DNA of 64,000 nucleotides from Streptomyces sp. CB01635 (GTDB lineage: Bacteria; Actinomycetota; Actinomycetes; Streptomycetales; Streptomycetaceae): NCBI RefSeq assembly GCF_002803065.1, contig NZ_NNBL01000001.1, forward strand, positions 714,724 to 778,723, given 5' to 3'. Of this stretch, positions 17,882-26,411 are shown one piece after another. How positions within the stretch are numbered: position 1 is the stretch's first letter; each line of letters opens with the position of its first letter. The translations under genes were made by a program, and so were the position numbers. Below the pieces are notes generated by a model. That model was not told the origin of the DNA. It did not search any database and worked only from the letters and a program-made list of their open reading frames with translations.

Positions 17882-19240
17882 GTGCGCACCTCCACCCGTA
17901 TCGCGCTCGCGGCCTCCGCGGCCGCCCTGCTCATCGGCTGTGTCTCCGCTCCCGCGTCCTCCTCACCGGGGGACGCGGGGGCGGGGGGCCGGGTCCTGGT
18001 CTTCTCCAAGACCGCGGGCTTCCGCCACGACTCGATCCCCGAGGGGATCGCCGCCGTGCGGGACCTGGGCACGGCAGCCGGCTTCGCCGTCGACGCCACC
18101 GAGGACGCCGGCGCCTTCACCGACGCCAACCTGCGCCGCTACGACGCCGTCGTCTTCCTCTCCACCACCGGTGACGTGCTCGGCGCCGACCAGCAGAAGG
18201 CCTTCGAGCACTACATCGCGAAGGGCGGCGGCTACGTCGGCGTCCACGCGGCCGCCGACACCGAGTACGACTGGCCCTTCTACGGCGGCCTCGCCGGCGC
18301 CTACTTCCAGGATCACCCGGCGATCCAGCCCGCCACCGTCAAGGTCGAGGACCGGGGCAACCCGGCCACCGCCCACCTCGCCCCGACATGGAACCGCACG
18401 GACGAGTGGTACAACTACCGCTCCAACCCGCGCGAGCACGCCCACGTCCTCGCCTCGCTCGACGAGTCGTCGTACACCGGCGGCACCATGGCGGGCGACC
18501 ACCCCATCTCCTGGTGCCAGAACTACCGGGGCGGCCGCTCCTTCTACACCGGCGCGGGTCACACCAAAGAGTCGTACGCCGACCCGGCCTTCCGGCAGCA
18601 CCTGCTCGGCGGAATCCGCTGGGCGAGTGGCGCCGCGCAGGCCGACTGCCGGCCCGAGAGTGGCTACACGTCCCTGTTCGACGGGACCGCCGAGTCGCTC
18701 AAGGACTGGAAGCAGGCCGGACCCGGCTCCTTCGAGCTCTCGGACGACGGCACGCTCACCTCGGCCGGCGGCATGGGAATGCTCTGGTACGCGGGCCGCC
18801 CGCTCGGCTCGTACTCCCTGAAGCTCGACTGGAAGATGGCCGGGGACGACAACTCCGGTGTCTTCGTGGGCTTCCCGGAGTCCGACGACCCCTGGTCGGC
18901 CGTGAACAACGGCTACGAGGTCCAGATCGACGCGACCGACGCACCCGACCGCACCACCGGGTCCGTCTACAGCTTCCAGTCCGCCGACGTGAAGAAGCGC
19001 GACCGTGCGCTGAACCCGCCGGGGGAGTGGAACACGTACGAGATCCGGGTCGAGGGCGAGCACCTGCGGATCTGGCTCAACGGCGTGAAGGTCAACGACT
19101 TCACCAACACCGACCCGGCCCGGAGCCTGCGCGACGGGTACGTCGGGATCCAGAACCACGGCAACGACGACCAGGTGTCCTTCCGTGACATCCGGGTCAA
19201 GGACCTGCCCGCGAAGCCGGGCGCCGGGTCCGGCCACTAG
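17882..19240 (+). CDS. Lipoprotein with ThuA and DUF1080 (3-keto-sugar hydrolase-like) domains
   Basis: The 452-residue product has a lipobox LIGC with Cys20. A ThuA glutamine-amidotransferase-like domain covers about residues 37-250 (VLVFSKTAGFRHDSIPEG, GGYVGVHAAADTEYDWPFY). A DUF1080 jelly-roll covers about 262-440 (YTSLFDGTAESLKDWK, NSGVFVGFPE, YEVQIDAT, PPGEWNTYEIRVEG). DUF1080 proteins are now known as 3-keto-glycoside hydrolases/lyases, and ThuA is tied to trehalose utilisation. Anchored on the cell surface, it would act next to the secreted dehydrogenase encoded 15 bases upstream. GTG 17882 is the start. A strong hairpin follows the stop. Confidence 0.9.
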   Translation: MRTSTRIALAASAAALLIGCVSAPASSSPGDAGAGGRVLVFSKTAGFRHDSIPEGIAAVRDLGTAAGFAVDATEDAGAFTDANLRRYDAVVFLSTTGDVLGADQQKAFEHYIAKGGGYVGVHAAADTEYDWPFYGGLAGAYFQDHPAIQPATVKVEDRGNPATAHLAPTWNRTDEWYNYRSNPREHAHVLASLDESSYTGGTMAGDHPISWCQNYRGGRSFYTGAGHTKESYADPAFRQHLLGGIRWASGAAQADCRPESGYTSLFDGTAESLKDWKQAGPGSFELSDDGTLTSAGGMGMLWYAGRPLGSYSLKLDWKMAGDDNSGVFVGFPESDDPWSAVNNGYEVQIDATDAPDRTTGSVYSFQSADVKKRDRALNPPGEWNTYEIRVEGEHLRIWLNGVKVNDFTNTDPARSLRDGYVGIQNHGNDDQVSFRDIRVKDLPAKPGAGSGH

Positions 19241-19244
19241 ACGG

Positions 19245-19278
19245 CGGCGGGCGGGGGACGCCGGACCCCCGCCCGCCG
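19245..19278 (+). terminator. Strong GC hairpin after ThuA-DUF1080 gene
   Basis: CGGCGGGCGGGGG (19245-19257) pairs perfectly over 13 bp with CCCCCGCCCGCCG (19266-19278), loop of eight bases, beginning five bases after the stop codon. It should end or attenuate the surface-enzyme transcript before the ebo-type genes. Confidence 0.6.
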
Positions 19279-19335
19279 TCCCGCACCACCACCGCAACTC
19301 CGGCCCCTGGTTCGCGTACGACAAGGAGGCTGCCC

Positions 19336-20454
19336 ATGTCCGCCGAACCCACTTCCCCCACCGCCCGCTTCGGAGTCTGGCTCATCGGGGCCCGTGGCTC
19401 CGTCGCCACCACCGCGGTCGCGGGCTGCGCCGCCGTCGGCGCGGGCCTGCACCCCCCGACCGGCATGGTCACCGAGACCGAACCCTTCGCCGGCGCCGGG
19501 CTCCCCGCGCTGTCGTCACTCGTCTTCGGCGGGCACGACACCGTCGACTGTCCGCTGCCCAAACGTGCCGAACACCTCGCCGCCGGAGGCGTCCTGCCGC
19601 ACGGCCTGCCGGCTGCGGTCGGCGCCGAACTCGCCGCCGCCGACCGGGAGATACGCCCGGGAGGCCCCCAGCCGGGGGACTCCCGCTCCGACGACGAACT
19701 CATCGCCGCCTTCGCCGCCGACATCAGGGACTTCGCCGACCGCGGCGGACTCGCAGGCGCCGTCGTCGTGAACGTGGCGTCCACGGAACCCGCCCCCGAC
19801 AGCAGCCGGCTGCCCGCCAGCTCCCTCTACGCGGCGGCCGCCCTGCGCGCGGGCTGCCCGTACGTCAACTTCACCCCCTCCACCGGCCTGCACCACCCCG
19901 CGCTCGCCGAACTCGCCGCCACCAGCGGCCTGCCCCACGCGGGCCGCGACGGCAAGACGGGCCAGACCCTGCTGCGGTCCGTGCTCGCGCCGATGTTCCT
20001 CCAGCGCTCCCTGTCCGTGCGGGCCTGGTCCGGAACCAACCTCCTCGGCGGCGGCGACGGTGCCGCGCTCGCCGACCCAGGCGCCGCGGCGGCGAAGAAC
20101 GCGGGCAAGGAACGCGTCCTCGCCGACGCGCTCGGGGCCGCGCCCGAGGGTGAGGTCCACATCGACGACGTGCCCGCGCTCGGGGACTGGAAGACCGCCT
20201 GGGACCACATCGCCTTCGACGGGTTCCTCGGCTCCCGCATGATCCTCCAGACGATCTGGCAGGGCTGCGACTCCGCGCTCGCCGCCCCCCTCGTCCTCGA
20301 CCTGGCCCGCCTTCTCCTGCGCGCCCACGAGAAGGGCGTCGAGGGGCCCCTGCCGGAGCTCGGCTTCTACTTCAAGGACCCCGACGGCGACGCGTCCCCG
20401 GCGCTCGCCGAGCAGTACGCGGCACTGGTCGGCTTCGCTGGACGCCTGCGGTGA
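19336..20454 (+). CDS. Inositol-3-phosphate synthase family protein
   Basis: A 372-residue member of the NAD-binding myo-inositol-1-phosphate synthase family: VWLIGARGSVATTAVAG at the NAD site, VVVNVASTEP, and the catalytic-region segments DGKTGQTLLRSVLAPMFLQR and GFLGSRMILQTIWQG. MIPS cyclises glucose 6-phosphate to inositol 3-phosphate. The sequence resembles the long eukaryote-like branch rather than the short actinobacterial Ino1. ATG 19336 follows AAGGAGG. Its stop overlaps the EboC-like start (GTGA). It occupies the place that an EboD (dehydroquinate-synthase-like cyclase) has in classic ebo clusters, so it may make the cyclitol head group used by this system (inference). Confidence 0.87.
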   Translation: MSAEPTSPTARFGVWLIGARGSVATTAVAGCAAVGAGLHPPTGMVTETEPFAGAGLPALSSLVFGGHDTVDCPLPKRAEHLAAGGVLPHGLPAAVGAELAAADREIRPGGPQPGDSRSDDELIAAFAADIRDFADRGGLAGAVVVNVASTEPAPDSSRLPASSLYAAAALRAGCPYVNFTPSTGLHHPALAELAATSGLPHAGRDGKTGQTLLRSVLAPMFLQRSLSVRAWSGTNLLGGGDGAALADPGAAAAKNAGKERVLADALGAAPEGEVHIDDVPALGDWKTAWDHIAFDGFLGSRMILQTIWQGCDSALAAPLVLDLARLLLRAHEKGVEGPLPELGFYFKDPDGDASPALAEQYAALVGFAGRLR

Positions 20455-21425
20455 CCGGCCGCGGAGAGCACCTGCGTGCCTGGGCCGAACTCCTGCGTCT
20501 GCCCGCCCTGTTCACCGTCCCCGGCGATGCCCTCGCGGGCGCGGCGGCGGTGGGCTCGCGCCCCGGCCGTGGCACCTTCCTCGCCATCGGGTCGTCCCTG
20601 TGCCTCTACGAGGCCGGCATGGCCCTCAACGACTGGGCGGACCGCGCCGAAGACGCCGTGGACCGCCCGCACCGCCCGCTGCCGTCAGGGCGAATCCGCC
20701 CCGCAGCGGCCCTCGCGGCAGCGGGCGCCTTCACGGCGGGAGGTCTGGCCCTGGCGCACCGGGCGGGCCGCCCGGCGACACTGCTGGCCACCGCACTGGC
20801 CGGCACGGTCTGGGCGTACGACCTCGGCCTGAAGAGGACCCAGGCGGGTCCGGTGGCCATGGCAGCGGCGAGAGGGCTGGACGTCCTGCTCGGGGCGGCC
20901 GCCACCGCACCCCGCTGTGGGCAGGCGTTCCGCAAGACGGCACGAGTGGGCACAGCCCCGGACGCCGGGGGCCAGGAACACGGCCTGGGGGCCGCTCTCC
21001 CCACAGCGACGACAATCGCCGCCCACATCCTCGCCGTCACCACGGTGTCCCGCAACGAAACCCAGGGAGGCAACACCGCCGCCCCTCTGGCCGCCCTGGC
21101 CGCGTCCCTCACCCTGGCCCGGTGGACGGGCCGTACCCACGAACTCCCGGCAGGCCGGCGGGTAGCAGCCGCCCCCGGCCTGTCGGGATCCATCACCACG
21201 GCCCTGGCCGCCGCCTACGCGGGGGCGACGGCACGTCCCTACTTCCACGCGGCCCTCAACCCCTCCCCACCCCTCACCCAACGCGCCGTGGGCGCGGGCA
21301 TCCGTTCCCTGATCCCCCTCCAGGCGGCCCTGGCCGCCAGGGCCGGCGCCCCCAGGACCGCCTTGATCACCGCCGCCCTCGCGCCGCTCGCGCGGCGCAT
21401 CGCACCGAAGGTGAGCGTCACATGA
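20451..21425 (+). CDS. eboC: UbiA-family prenyltransferase, EboC-like
   Basis: A 324-residue polytopic membrane protein with the first Asp-rich UbiA motif at residues 60-76 (NDWADRAEDAVDRPHRP) and the following YDLGLKRT region. UbiA enzymes transfer a polyprenyl group to a small acceptor inside the membrane. In ebo clusters EboC is this component. The GTG start overlaps the inositol-phosphate synthase stop, and its own stop overlaps the next start (ATGA), so the three are coupled. A loop of about 30 residues near 160-190 is poorly hydrophobic. The acceptor is unknown; the adjoining cyclase suggests a cyclitol phosphate. Confidence 0.82.
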   Translation: MTGRGEHLRAWAELLRLPALFTVPGDALAGAAAVGSRPGRGTFLAIGSSLCLYEAGMALNDWADRAEDAVDRPHRPLPSGRIRPAAALAAAGAFTAGGLALAHRAGRPATLLATALAGTVWAYDLGLKRTQAGPVAMAAARGLDVLLGAAATAPRCGQAFRKTARVGTAPDAGGQEHGLGAALPTATTIAAHILAVTTVSRNETQGGNTAAPLAALAASLTLARWTGRTHELPAGRRVAAAPGLSGSITTALAAAYAGATARPYFHAALNPSPPLTQRAVGAGIRSLIPLQAALAARAGAPRTALITAALAPLARRIAPKVSVT

Positions 21426-22273
21426 CCATCCGCTGGGGATACGGCACGAACGGCCTCACCGACCTGCGCCTGGAGGACGCCCTCGCCGTCCTCGCCGACC
21501 TGGGATACGACGGCGTCGGCCTCACCCTCGACCACATGCACCTGGACCCCCTGGTCCCAGACCTCCCCACCCGCACTCGGCAGGTGGCCCGCGCCCTCGA
21601 CCGGCACGGCCTGACCGTCACCGTCGAGACCGGCGCCCGCTACGTCCTCGACCCGCGCCGCAAGCACGGCCCCTCGCTCCTCGACCCCGACCCGGACGCC
21701 AGGGCCGCCCGCACCCGGCTCCTCATCAGGGCCGTGCAGGTGGCCGCCGACCTCGGCGCCCACGCCGTGCACTGCTTCAGCGGCATCACCCCGGACGGCA
21801 CGGACGACGGCAGCGCCTGGAAGCGGCTCGCCGACGCGCTCGCCCCCGTCCTCGACGCGGCCTCCGCCGCCGGCGTCCCGCTCGCCATCGAGCCCGAGCC
21901 CGGCCACCTCCTGGGCTCACTCGCCGACTTCCACTACCTCCGCCAGGAGTTCGGCGGGCCGGAAGCGCTCGGCCTGACCCTGGACATCGGCCACTGCCAG
22001 TGCCTGGAGCCGCTGCCGCCCGCAGACTGCGTGCGTGAGGCCGCCCCCTGGCTGAAGCACGTACAGATCGAGGACATGCGGCGCGGTGTCCACGAACACC
22101 TTCCGTTCGGCGAAGGCGAGATCGACTTCCCGCCGGTGCTCGAAGCTCTCGAAGCCACCGGCTACCAGGGACTGACGGTCGTGGAACTGCCCCGCCACTC
22201 CCACGCGGGGCCCCAACTCGCCGAGGACTCCCTGCGGTTCCTGCGCGCCGCCGCCGAAGGAGGCACCCCGTGA
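21422..22273 (+). CDS. Sugar isomerase-like TIM barrel protein
   Basis: This 283-residue cytoplasmic protein is a xylose isomerase-like TIM barrel: WGYGTNGLTDLRLEDALAVL at the N-terminus, VPLAIEPEPGHLL, LGLTLDIGHCQCLEP, WLKHVQIEDMRRGVHEHLP and LTVVELPRHSH carry the metal-type Glu, Asp and His residues. It starts within the EboC-like stop codon and ends overlapping the EboA-like start, so it is part of the same coupled unit. It is distinct from EboE (23769), which is longer and of another subfamily. Likely work is isomerisation or dehydration of a sugar or cyclitol intermediate. Confidence 0.85.
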   Translation: MTIRWGYGTNGLTDLRLEDALAVLADLGYDGVGLTLDHMHLDPLVPDLPTRTRQVARALDRHGLTVTVETGARYVLDPRRKHGPSLLDPDPDARAARTRLLIRAVQVAADLGAHAVHCFSGITPDGTDDGSAWKRLADALAPVLDAASAAGVPLAIEPEPGHLLGSLADFHYLRQEFGGPEALGLTLDIGHCQCLEPLPPADCVREAAPWLKHVQIEDMRRGVHEHLPFGEGEIDFPPVLEALEATGYQGLTVVELPRHSHAGPQLAEDSLRFLRAAAEGGTP

Positions 22274-22917
22274 CCGGCACGCCTCCCGGCATCGCGGCCC
22301 TCCGCGCCCGCACCGACGCCTCCCTCGGCGAAACCGCCCGCACCTGGCTCGACAAGTCCACGGCGGAGGCGGCGGCGGATGGCGCGGGCGGTCAACAGGC
22401 CCAGGCCGTATGGGAGTTGAGGTTCGCCGAAGCGGGGCGCCGCTGTGGCGCCGAGCATGCCGACAGTGCCCGCATCGTGCTCCTGCACGCGGCCCGCGCC
22501 GACACCGCCACCCTCACCCGCCTCTACGAACAGGGCGCCGCCGCCGAACGCCGCGCCGTCCTCGCGGCCCTGCCCCACCTCGTACCAGGGCCCGAAGCGC
22601 TGTCCCTCGTCGAGGACGCGCTGCGCACGAACGACACCCGGCTGGTCGCCGCCGCCGTCGGCCCCTACGCCGCCGAGCACCTCACCGCGCACCACTGGCG
22701 GCACGCCGTCCTGAAGTGTCTCTTCACCGGCGTGCCGGTGTCCGCCGTCGCCGACCTCGCCGAACGGGCGCGCGGAGACGCCGAACTCGCCCGCATGCTC
22801 GGCGACTACGCGCGCGAGCGCACCGCCGCGGGCCGCCCCGTCCCCGACGACCTGCACCGCGTACTGGCCCTGACCCCCCTGGTCGTGCCCCCTCCCCCCA
22901 AGGCCGAGGAGTCCTGA
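22270..22917 (+). CDS. eboA: EboA-like protein
   Basis: A 215-residue soluble, helix-rich, alanine-rich protein with no catalytic motif. Its order in the operon and segments such as AAERRAVLAALPHLVPGPEAL and AEHLTAHHWRHAVLKCLFTG match EboA proteins of ebo/EDB clusters, whose biochemical role is unknown. The GTG start overlaps the previous stop (GTGA) and the stop overlaps the TatD-like start (TGATG). The C-terminus is a proline-rich tail. Assignment rests on recalled family features plus context. Confidence 0.75.
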   Translation: MTGTPPGIAALRARTDASLGETARTWLDKSTAEAAADGAGGQQAQAVWELRFAEAGRRCGAEHADSARIVLLHAARADTATLTRLYEQGAAAERRAVLAALPHLVPGPEALSLVEDALRTNDTRLVAAAVGPYAAEHLTAHHWRHAVLKCLFTGVPVSAVADLAERARGDAELARMLGDYARERTAAGRPVPDDLHRVLALTPLVVPPPPKAEES

Positions 22918-23765
22918 TGCGCATCTTCGACCCGCACATCCACATGACGTCGCGCACCACCGACGACTACGAGGCCATGTACGCCGCGGGCGTACGGGCG
23001 ATCGTCGAGCCGTCCTTCTGGCTCGGCCAACCCCGCACCTCGCCCGCCTCGTTCCTCGACTACTTCGACGCGCTCCTCGGCTGGGAGCCGTTCCGTGCCG
23101 CGCAGTACGGGATCGCCCACCACTGCACACTCGCCCTCAACCCCAAGGAGGCGAACGACCCGCGCTGCACGCCCGTCCTCGACGCGCTGCCGCGCTACCT
23201 CGTCAAGGACAACGTCGTCGCCGTGGGCGAGATCGGCTACGACTCGATGACCCCCGCCGAGGACACCGCGCTCACCGCGCAGCTCCAGCTCGCCGCGGAC
23301 CACGAACTCCCCGCGCTCGTGCACACCCCGCACCGCGACAAGCTCGCCGGACTGCGCCGCACCCTGGACGTCGTGCGCGAGTCGCACCTGCCGCTCGACC
23401 GGGTGCTGATCGACCACCTCAACGAGACCACGGTGAAGGAGGCCAAGGACGCGGGCTGCTGGCTCGGGTTCTCCGTCTACCCCGACACCAAGATGGACGA
23501 GGAGCGGATGGTCGCGATCCTCACCGAGTACGGACCCGAGCAGGTCCTCGTCAACTCGGCCGCGGACTGGGGCAAGAGCGACCCCCTCAAGACCCGCAAG
23601 GTCGCCGACGCGATGCTGAAGGCCGGCTTCACCGAGGACGACGTCGACCGAGTCCTGTGGCGCAACCCCGTCGCGTTCTACGGCCTCAGCGGCCGGCTCG
23701 ACCTCGACGTCGCCGGGACCGACGCCACCCACGAGGGCAACTCCATCCTGCGCGGCGGGGCGTGA
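22917..23765 (+). CDS. eboB: TatD-family metal-dependent hydrolase, EboB-like
   Basis: A 282-residue amidohydrolase-fold protein. The metal-binding HxH lies at His7 and His9 (FDPHIHMTSRT), followed by the Glu in VAVGEIGYDSM, His residues in LVHTPHRDK and VLIDHLNE, and a late Asp in VNSAADWGKSDPL. TatD hydrolases act on phosphoester or related bonds with two metals. In ebo clusters EboB is this hydrolase. The ATG shares bases with the EboA-like stop, so translation is coupled. Confidence 0.85.
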   Translation: MRIFDPHIHMTSRTTDDYEAMYAAGVRAIVEPSFWLGQPRTSPASFLDYFDALLGWEPFRAAQYGIAHHCTLALNPKEANDPRCTPVLDALPRYLVKDNVVAVGEIGYDSMTPAEDTALTAQLQLAADHELPALVHTPHRDKLAGLRRTLDVVRESHLPLDRVLIDHLNETTVKEAKDAGCWLGFSVYPDTKMDEERMVAILTEYGPEQVLVNSAADWGKSDPLKTRKVADAMLKAGFTEDDVDRVLWRNPVAFYGLSGRLDLDVAGTDATHEGNSILRGGA

Positions 23766-23768
23766 GCG

Positions 23769-24938
23769 ATGCGCTTCCGCCACCCCGACGGGTCCACCGT
23801 CCACCTCGCGTACTGCACCAACGTCCACCCCGCCGAGACCCTGGACGGCGTGCTGGCCCAGCTGCGCGACCACTGCGAACCCGTCCGCAAGCGCCTCGGC
23901 CGCGACCGGCTCGGCATCGGCCTGTGGCTCGCCAAGGACGCCGCGCGCGCCCTCACCACCGACCCCGTCGCCCTGCGCGGCCTGCGCACCGAACTCGACC
24001 GCCGCGGCCTCGAAGTCGTCACCCTCAACGGCTTCCCGTACGAGGGGTTCGGCGCCGAAGAGGTCAAGTACCGCGTGTACAAGCCCGACTGGGCCGACCC
24101 GGAGCGCCTCGCGCACACCGCCGACCTGGCCCGGCTCCTCGCCACGCTGCTCCCGTCCGACATCACCGAGGGCACCATCTCCACGCTGCCCCTCGCCTGG
24201 CGCACCGGCTACGACCCGGCCCGCAGGGACATCGCGTACGCATCGCTCACCACCCTCGCCGAGCGGCTCGACGCCCTGGAGGAGCTGACCGGCCGCTCCA
24301 TCCGCATCGGTCTCGAACCCGAGCCGGGCTGCACCGTCGAGACGACCGGCGACGCCATCGCCCCGCTCACGGCCGTGGCCCGCGACCGCATCGGCGTCTG
24401 CGTCGACACCTGCCATCTCGCCACCTCCTTCGAGGACCCGGCCACCGCACTCGACGCCCTTTCCGCCGCCGGCATCCCCGTCGTCAAGTCCCAGCTCTCC
24501 GCGGCCCTGCACGCCGAGCACCCCGAAAGGGCCGAGGTCCGCGAGGCGCTCGCCGCGTTCGACGAACCCCGCTTCCTGCACCAGACCCGCACCCTCACCC
24601 CCGAAGGGCTGCGCGGCACCGACGACCTGGGCGAGGCACTCGCCGGCGGCGCGCTCCCCGACACCGCGCCCTGGCGCGCCCACTTCCACGTACCGCTGCA
24701 CGCGGCGCCCGCGGCCCCCCTCACCTCCACGCTCCCGGTGCTGAAGGACACGCTCACCCGCCTGGTCGGCGGCGCGCACCCGCTCACCCGTCACCTGGAG
24801 GTCGAGACGTACACCTGGCAGGCGCTCCCGCCCGAGCTGCGCCCCCGCGCCCGCACCCAGCTCGCGGACGGCATCGCCGCCGAGCTCACCCTGGCCCGCG
24901 ACCTCCTGACGGACCTCGGCCTGAAGGAACTCCCATGA
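23769..24938 (+). CDS. eboE: EboE-like metabolite traffic protein (TIM barrel)
   Basis: The 389-residue protein begins with the EboE hallmark YCTNVHPAETLDGVLAQL and continues as a xylose isomerase-like TIM barrel (IGLEPEPGCTVE, GVCVDTCHLATSFE, FHVPLH, RHLEVETYTW). In Nostoc the ebo genes are needed to move a scytonemin precursor to the periplasm. EboE itself has no proven reaction. It begins three bases after the TatD-like stop and overlaps the next gene by four bases (ATGA). Confidence 0.85.
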   Translation: MRFRHPDGSTVHLAYCTNVHPAETLDGVLAQLRDHCEPVRKRLGRDRLGIGLWLAKDAARALTTDPVALRGLRTELDRRGLEVVTLNGFPYEGFGAEEVKYRVYKPDWADPERLAHTADLARLLATLLPSDITEGTISTLPLAWRTGYDPARRDIAYASLTTLAERLDALEELTGRSIRIGLEPEPGCTVETTGDAIAPLTAVARDRIGVCVDTCHLATSFEDPATALDALSAAGIPVVKSQLSAALHAEHPERAEVREALAAFDEPRFLHQTRTLTPEGLRGTDDLGEALAGGALPDTAPWRAHFHVPLHAAPAAPLTSTLPVLKDTLTRLVGGAHPLTRHLEVETYTWQALPPELRPRARTQLADGIAAELTLARDLLTDLGLKELP

Positions 24939-26359
24939 CAACTGCCGGCACAGACACCACGTCCGACCGGTCGGACGTGAGCCCGAACCCGCTGCTCGTC
25001 CTGGACGTCGTGGGTCTCACCCCGCGCCTCCTCGACCACATGCCCCATCTCAAGGCCCTCGGCCGGACGGGGTCGCAGGCCCACCTCGGCACGGTCCTGC
25101 CCGCCGTCACCTGCGCCGCCCAGTCGACGTTCCTCACCGGCACCATGCCGTCCGAGCACGGCATCGTCGCCAACGGCTGGTACTTCCGCGAGCTGGGCGA
25201 CGTACTCCTGTGGCGCCAGCACAACGGACTCGTCGCCGGCGACAAGCTCTGGGACGCGGCCCGCCGCAGCCACCCCGGGTACACGGTCGCCAACATCTGC
25301 TGGTGGTACGCCATGGGCGCCGACACCGACATCACCGTCACACCCCGGCCCGTCTACTACGCCGACGGCCGCAAGGAACCCGACTGCTACACCAGGCCAC
25401 CGGCTCTGCACGACGAACTCACCGAAAAACTCGGCACGTTCCCCCTCTTCCACTTCTGGGGCCCGGGCGCCGACCTCGTCTCCAGCCGGTGGATCGTCGA
25501 CGCGACCCGGCACATCATGGCCACCCGCCATCCCGACCTGGCACTGGCCTACGTCCCCCACCTCGACTACGACCTCCAGCGCTTCGGCCCCGACGACCCG
25601 CGCTCGCACCGGGCCGCCGCCGAACTCGACGCCACCCTCGCGCCGCTGCTCGACGACGCGAAGGCCGAGGGCCGCACGGTCGTCGCCCTGTCCGAGTACG
25701 GCATCACCCGCGTCGAGCGGCCCGTCGACATCAACCGCGTCCTGCGCCGCGCCGGACTCCTCGAAGTGCACACGCAGGACGGCATGGAATACCTCGACCC
25801 GATGACGTCCCGGGCGTTCGCGGTCGCCGACCACCAGATCGCCCACATCTACGTGCGCCGCCCGGAGGACCTCGACACGGTCCGCGAGGCACTGAAAGAC
25901 GTGCCCGGCATCGAGCAACTCCTCGACGACGAGGGGAAGAAGGCCCACCACCTCGACCACCCCCGCTCCGGCGAACTCGTCGCCGTCGCCGAACCCGACG
26001 CCTGGTTCACGTACTACTACTGGCTCGACGACGACCGCGCGCCCGACTTCGCGCAGCTCGTCGAGATCCACCGCAAGCCCGGCTACGACCCCGTCGAGCT
26101 GTTCATGGACCCCCAGGACCCCTACGTCAAGGTGAAGGCCGCCGGCGCCCTGGCCCGCAAGAAGCTCGGCATGCGCTACCGCATGGCGGTCGTGCCACTC
26201 GATCCCTCACCCATCCGCGGCAGCCACGGCCGCCTCCCCTTGAGCGACGACAGCCCCGACGGTCCGCTCATCCTCTGTTCCACCCCCCGCGCCGTCACCG
26301 GCCGTGTCGCGGCCACCGACGTGAAATCGCTGTTGCTCGACCTGGCCGGTCTCGCATGA
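24935..26359 (+). CDS. eboF: Nucleotide pyrophosphatase/phosphodiesterase-like protein, EboF-like
   Basis: This 474-residue protein belongs to the alkaline phosphatase/NPP superfamily. The nucleophile region is LPAVTCAAQSTFLTG, preceded by the metal Asp in LLVLDVVG. Later metal ligands lie in YVPHLDYDLQRFGP, ALSEYGITRV and VADHQIAHIY. Such enzymes hydrolyse phosphodiester or pyrophosphate bonds. No signal peptide is seen, so it acts in the cytoplasm or at the inner membrane face. It is the last overlapping gene of the ebo-type series. The substrate could be a nucleotide-activated or prenyl-phosphate intermediate (inference). Confidence 0.82.
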   Translation: MTTAGTDTTSDRSDVSPNPLLVLDVVGLTPRLLDHMPHLKALGRTGSQAHLGTVLPAVTCAAQSTFLTGTMPSEHGIVANGWYFRELGDVLLWRQHNGLVAGDKLWDAARRSHPGYTVANICWWYAMGADTDITVTPRPVYYADGRKEPDCYTRPPALHDELTEKLGTFPLFHFWGPGADLVSSRWIVDATRHIMATRHPDLALAYVPHLDYDLQRFGPDDPRSHRAAAELDATLAPLLDDAKAEGRTVVALSEYGITRVERPVDINRVLRRAGLLEVHTQDGMEYLDPMTSRAFAVADHQIAHIYVRRPEDLDTVREALKDVPGIEQLLDDEGKKAHHLDHPRSGELVAVAEPDAWFTYYYWLDDDRAPDFAQLVEIHRKPGYDPVELFMDPQDPYVKVKAAGALARKKLGMRYRMAVVPLDPSPIRGSHGRLPLSDDSPDGPLILCSTPRAVTGRVAATDVKSLLLDLAGLA

Positions 26360-26411
26360 GCCCGGTGCGCACCCGCACACGCCCCGCACCCACCCGAGAA
26401 AGAGAGAGACC

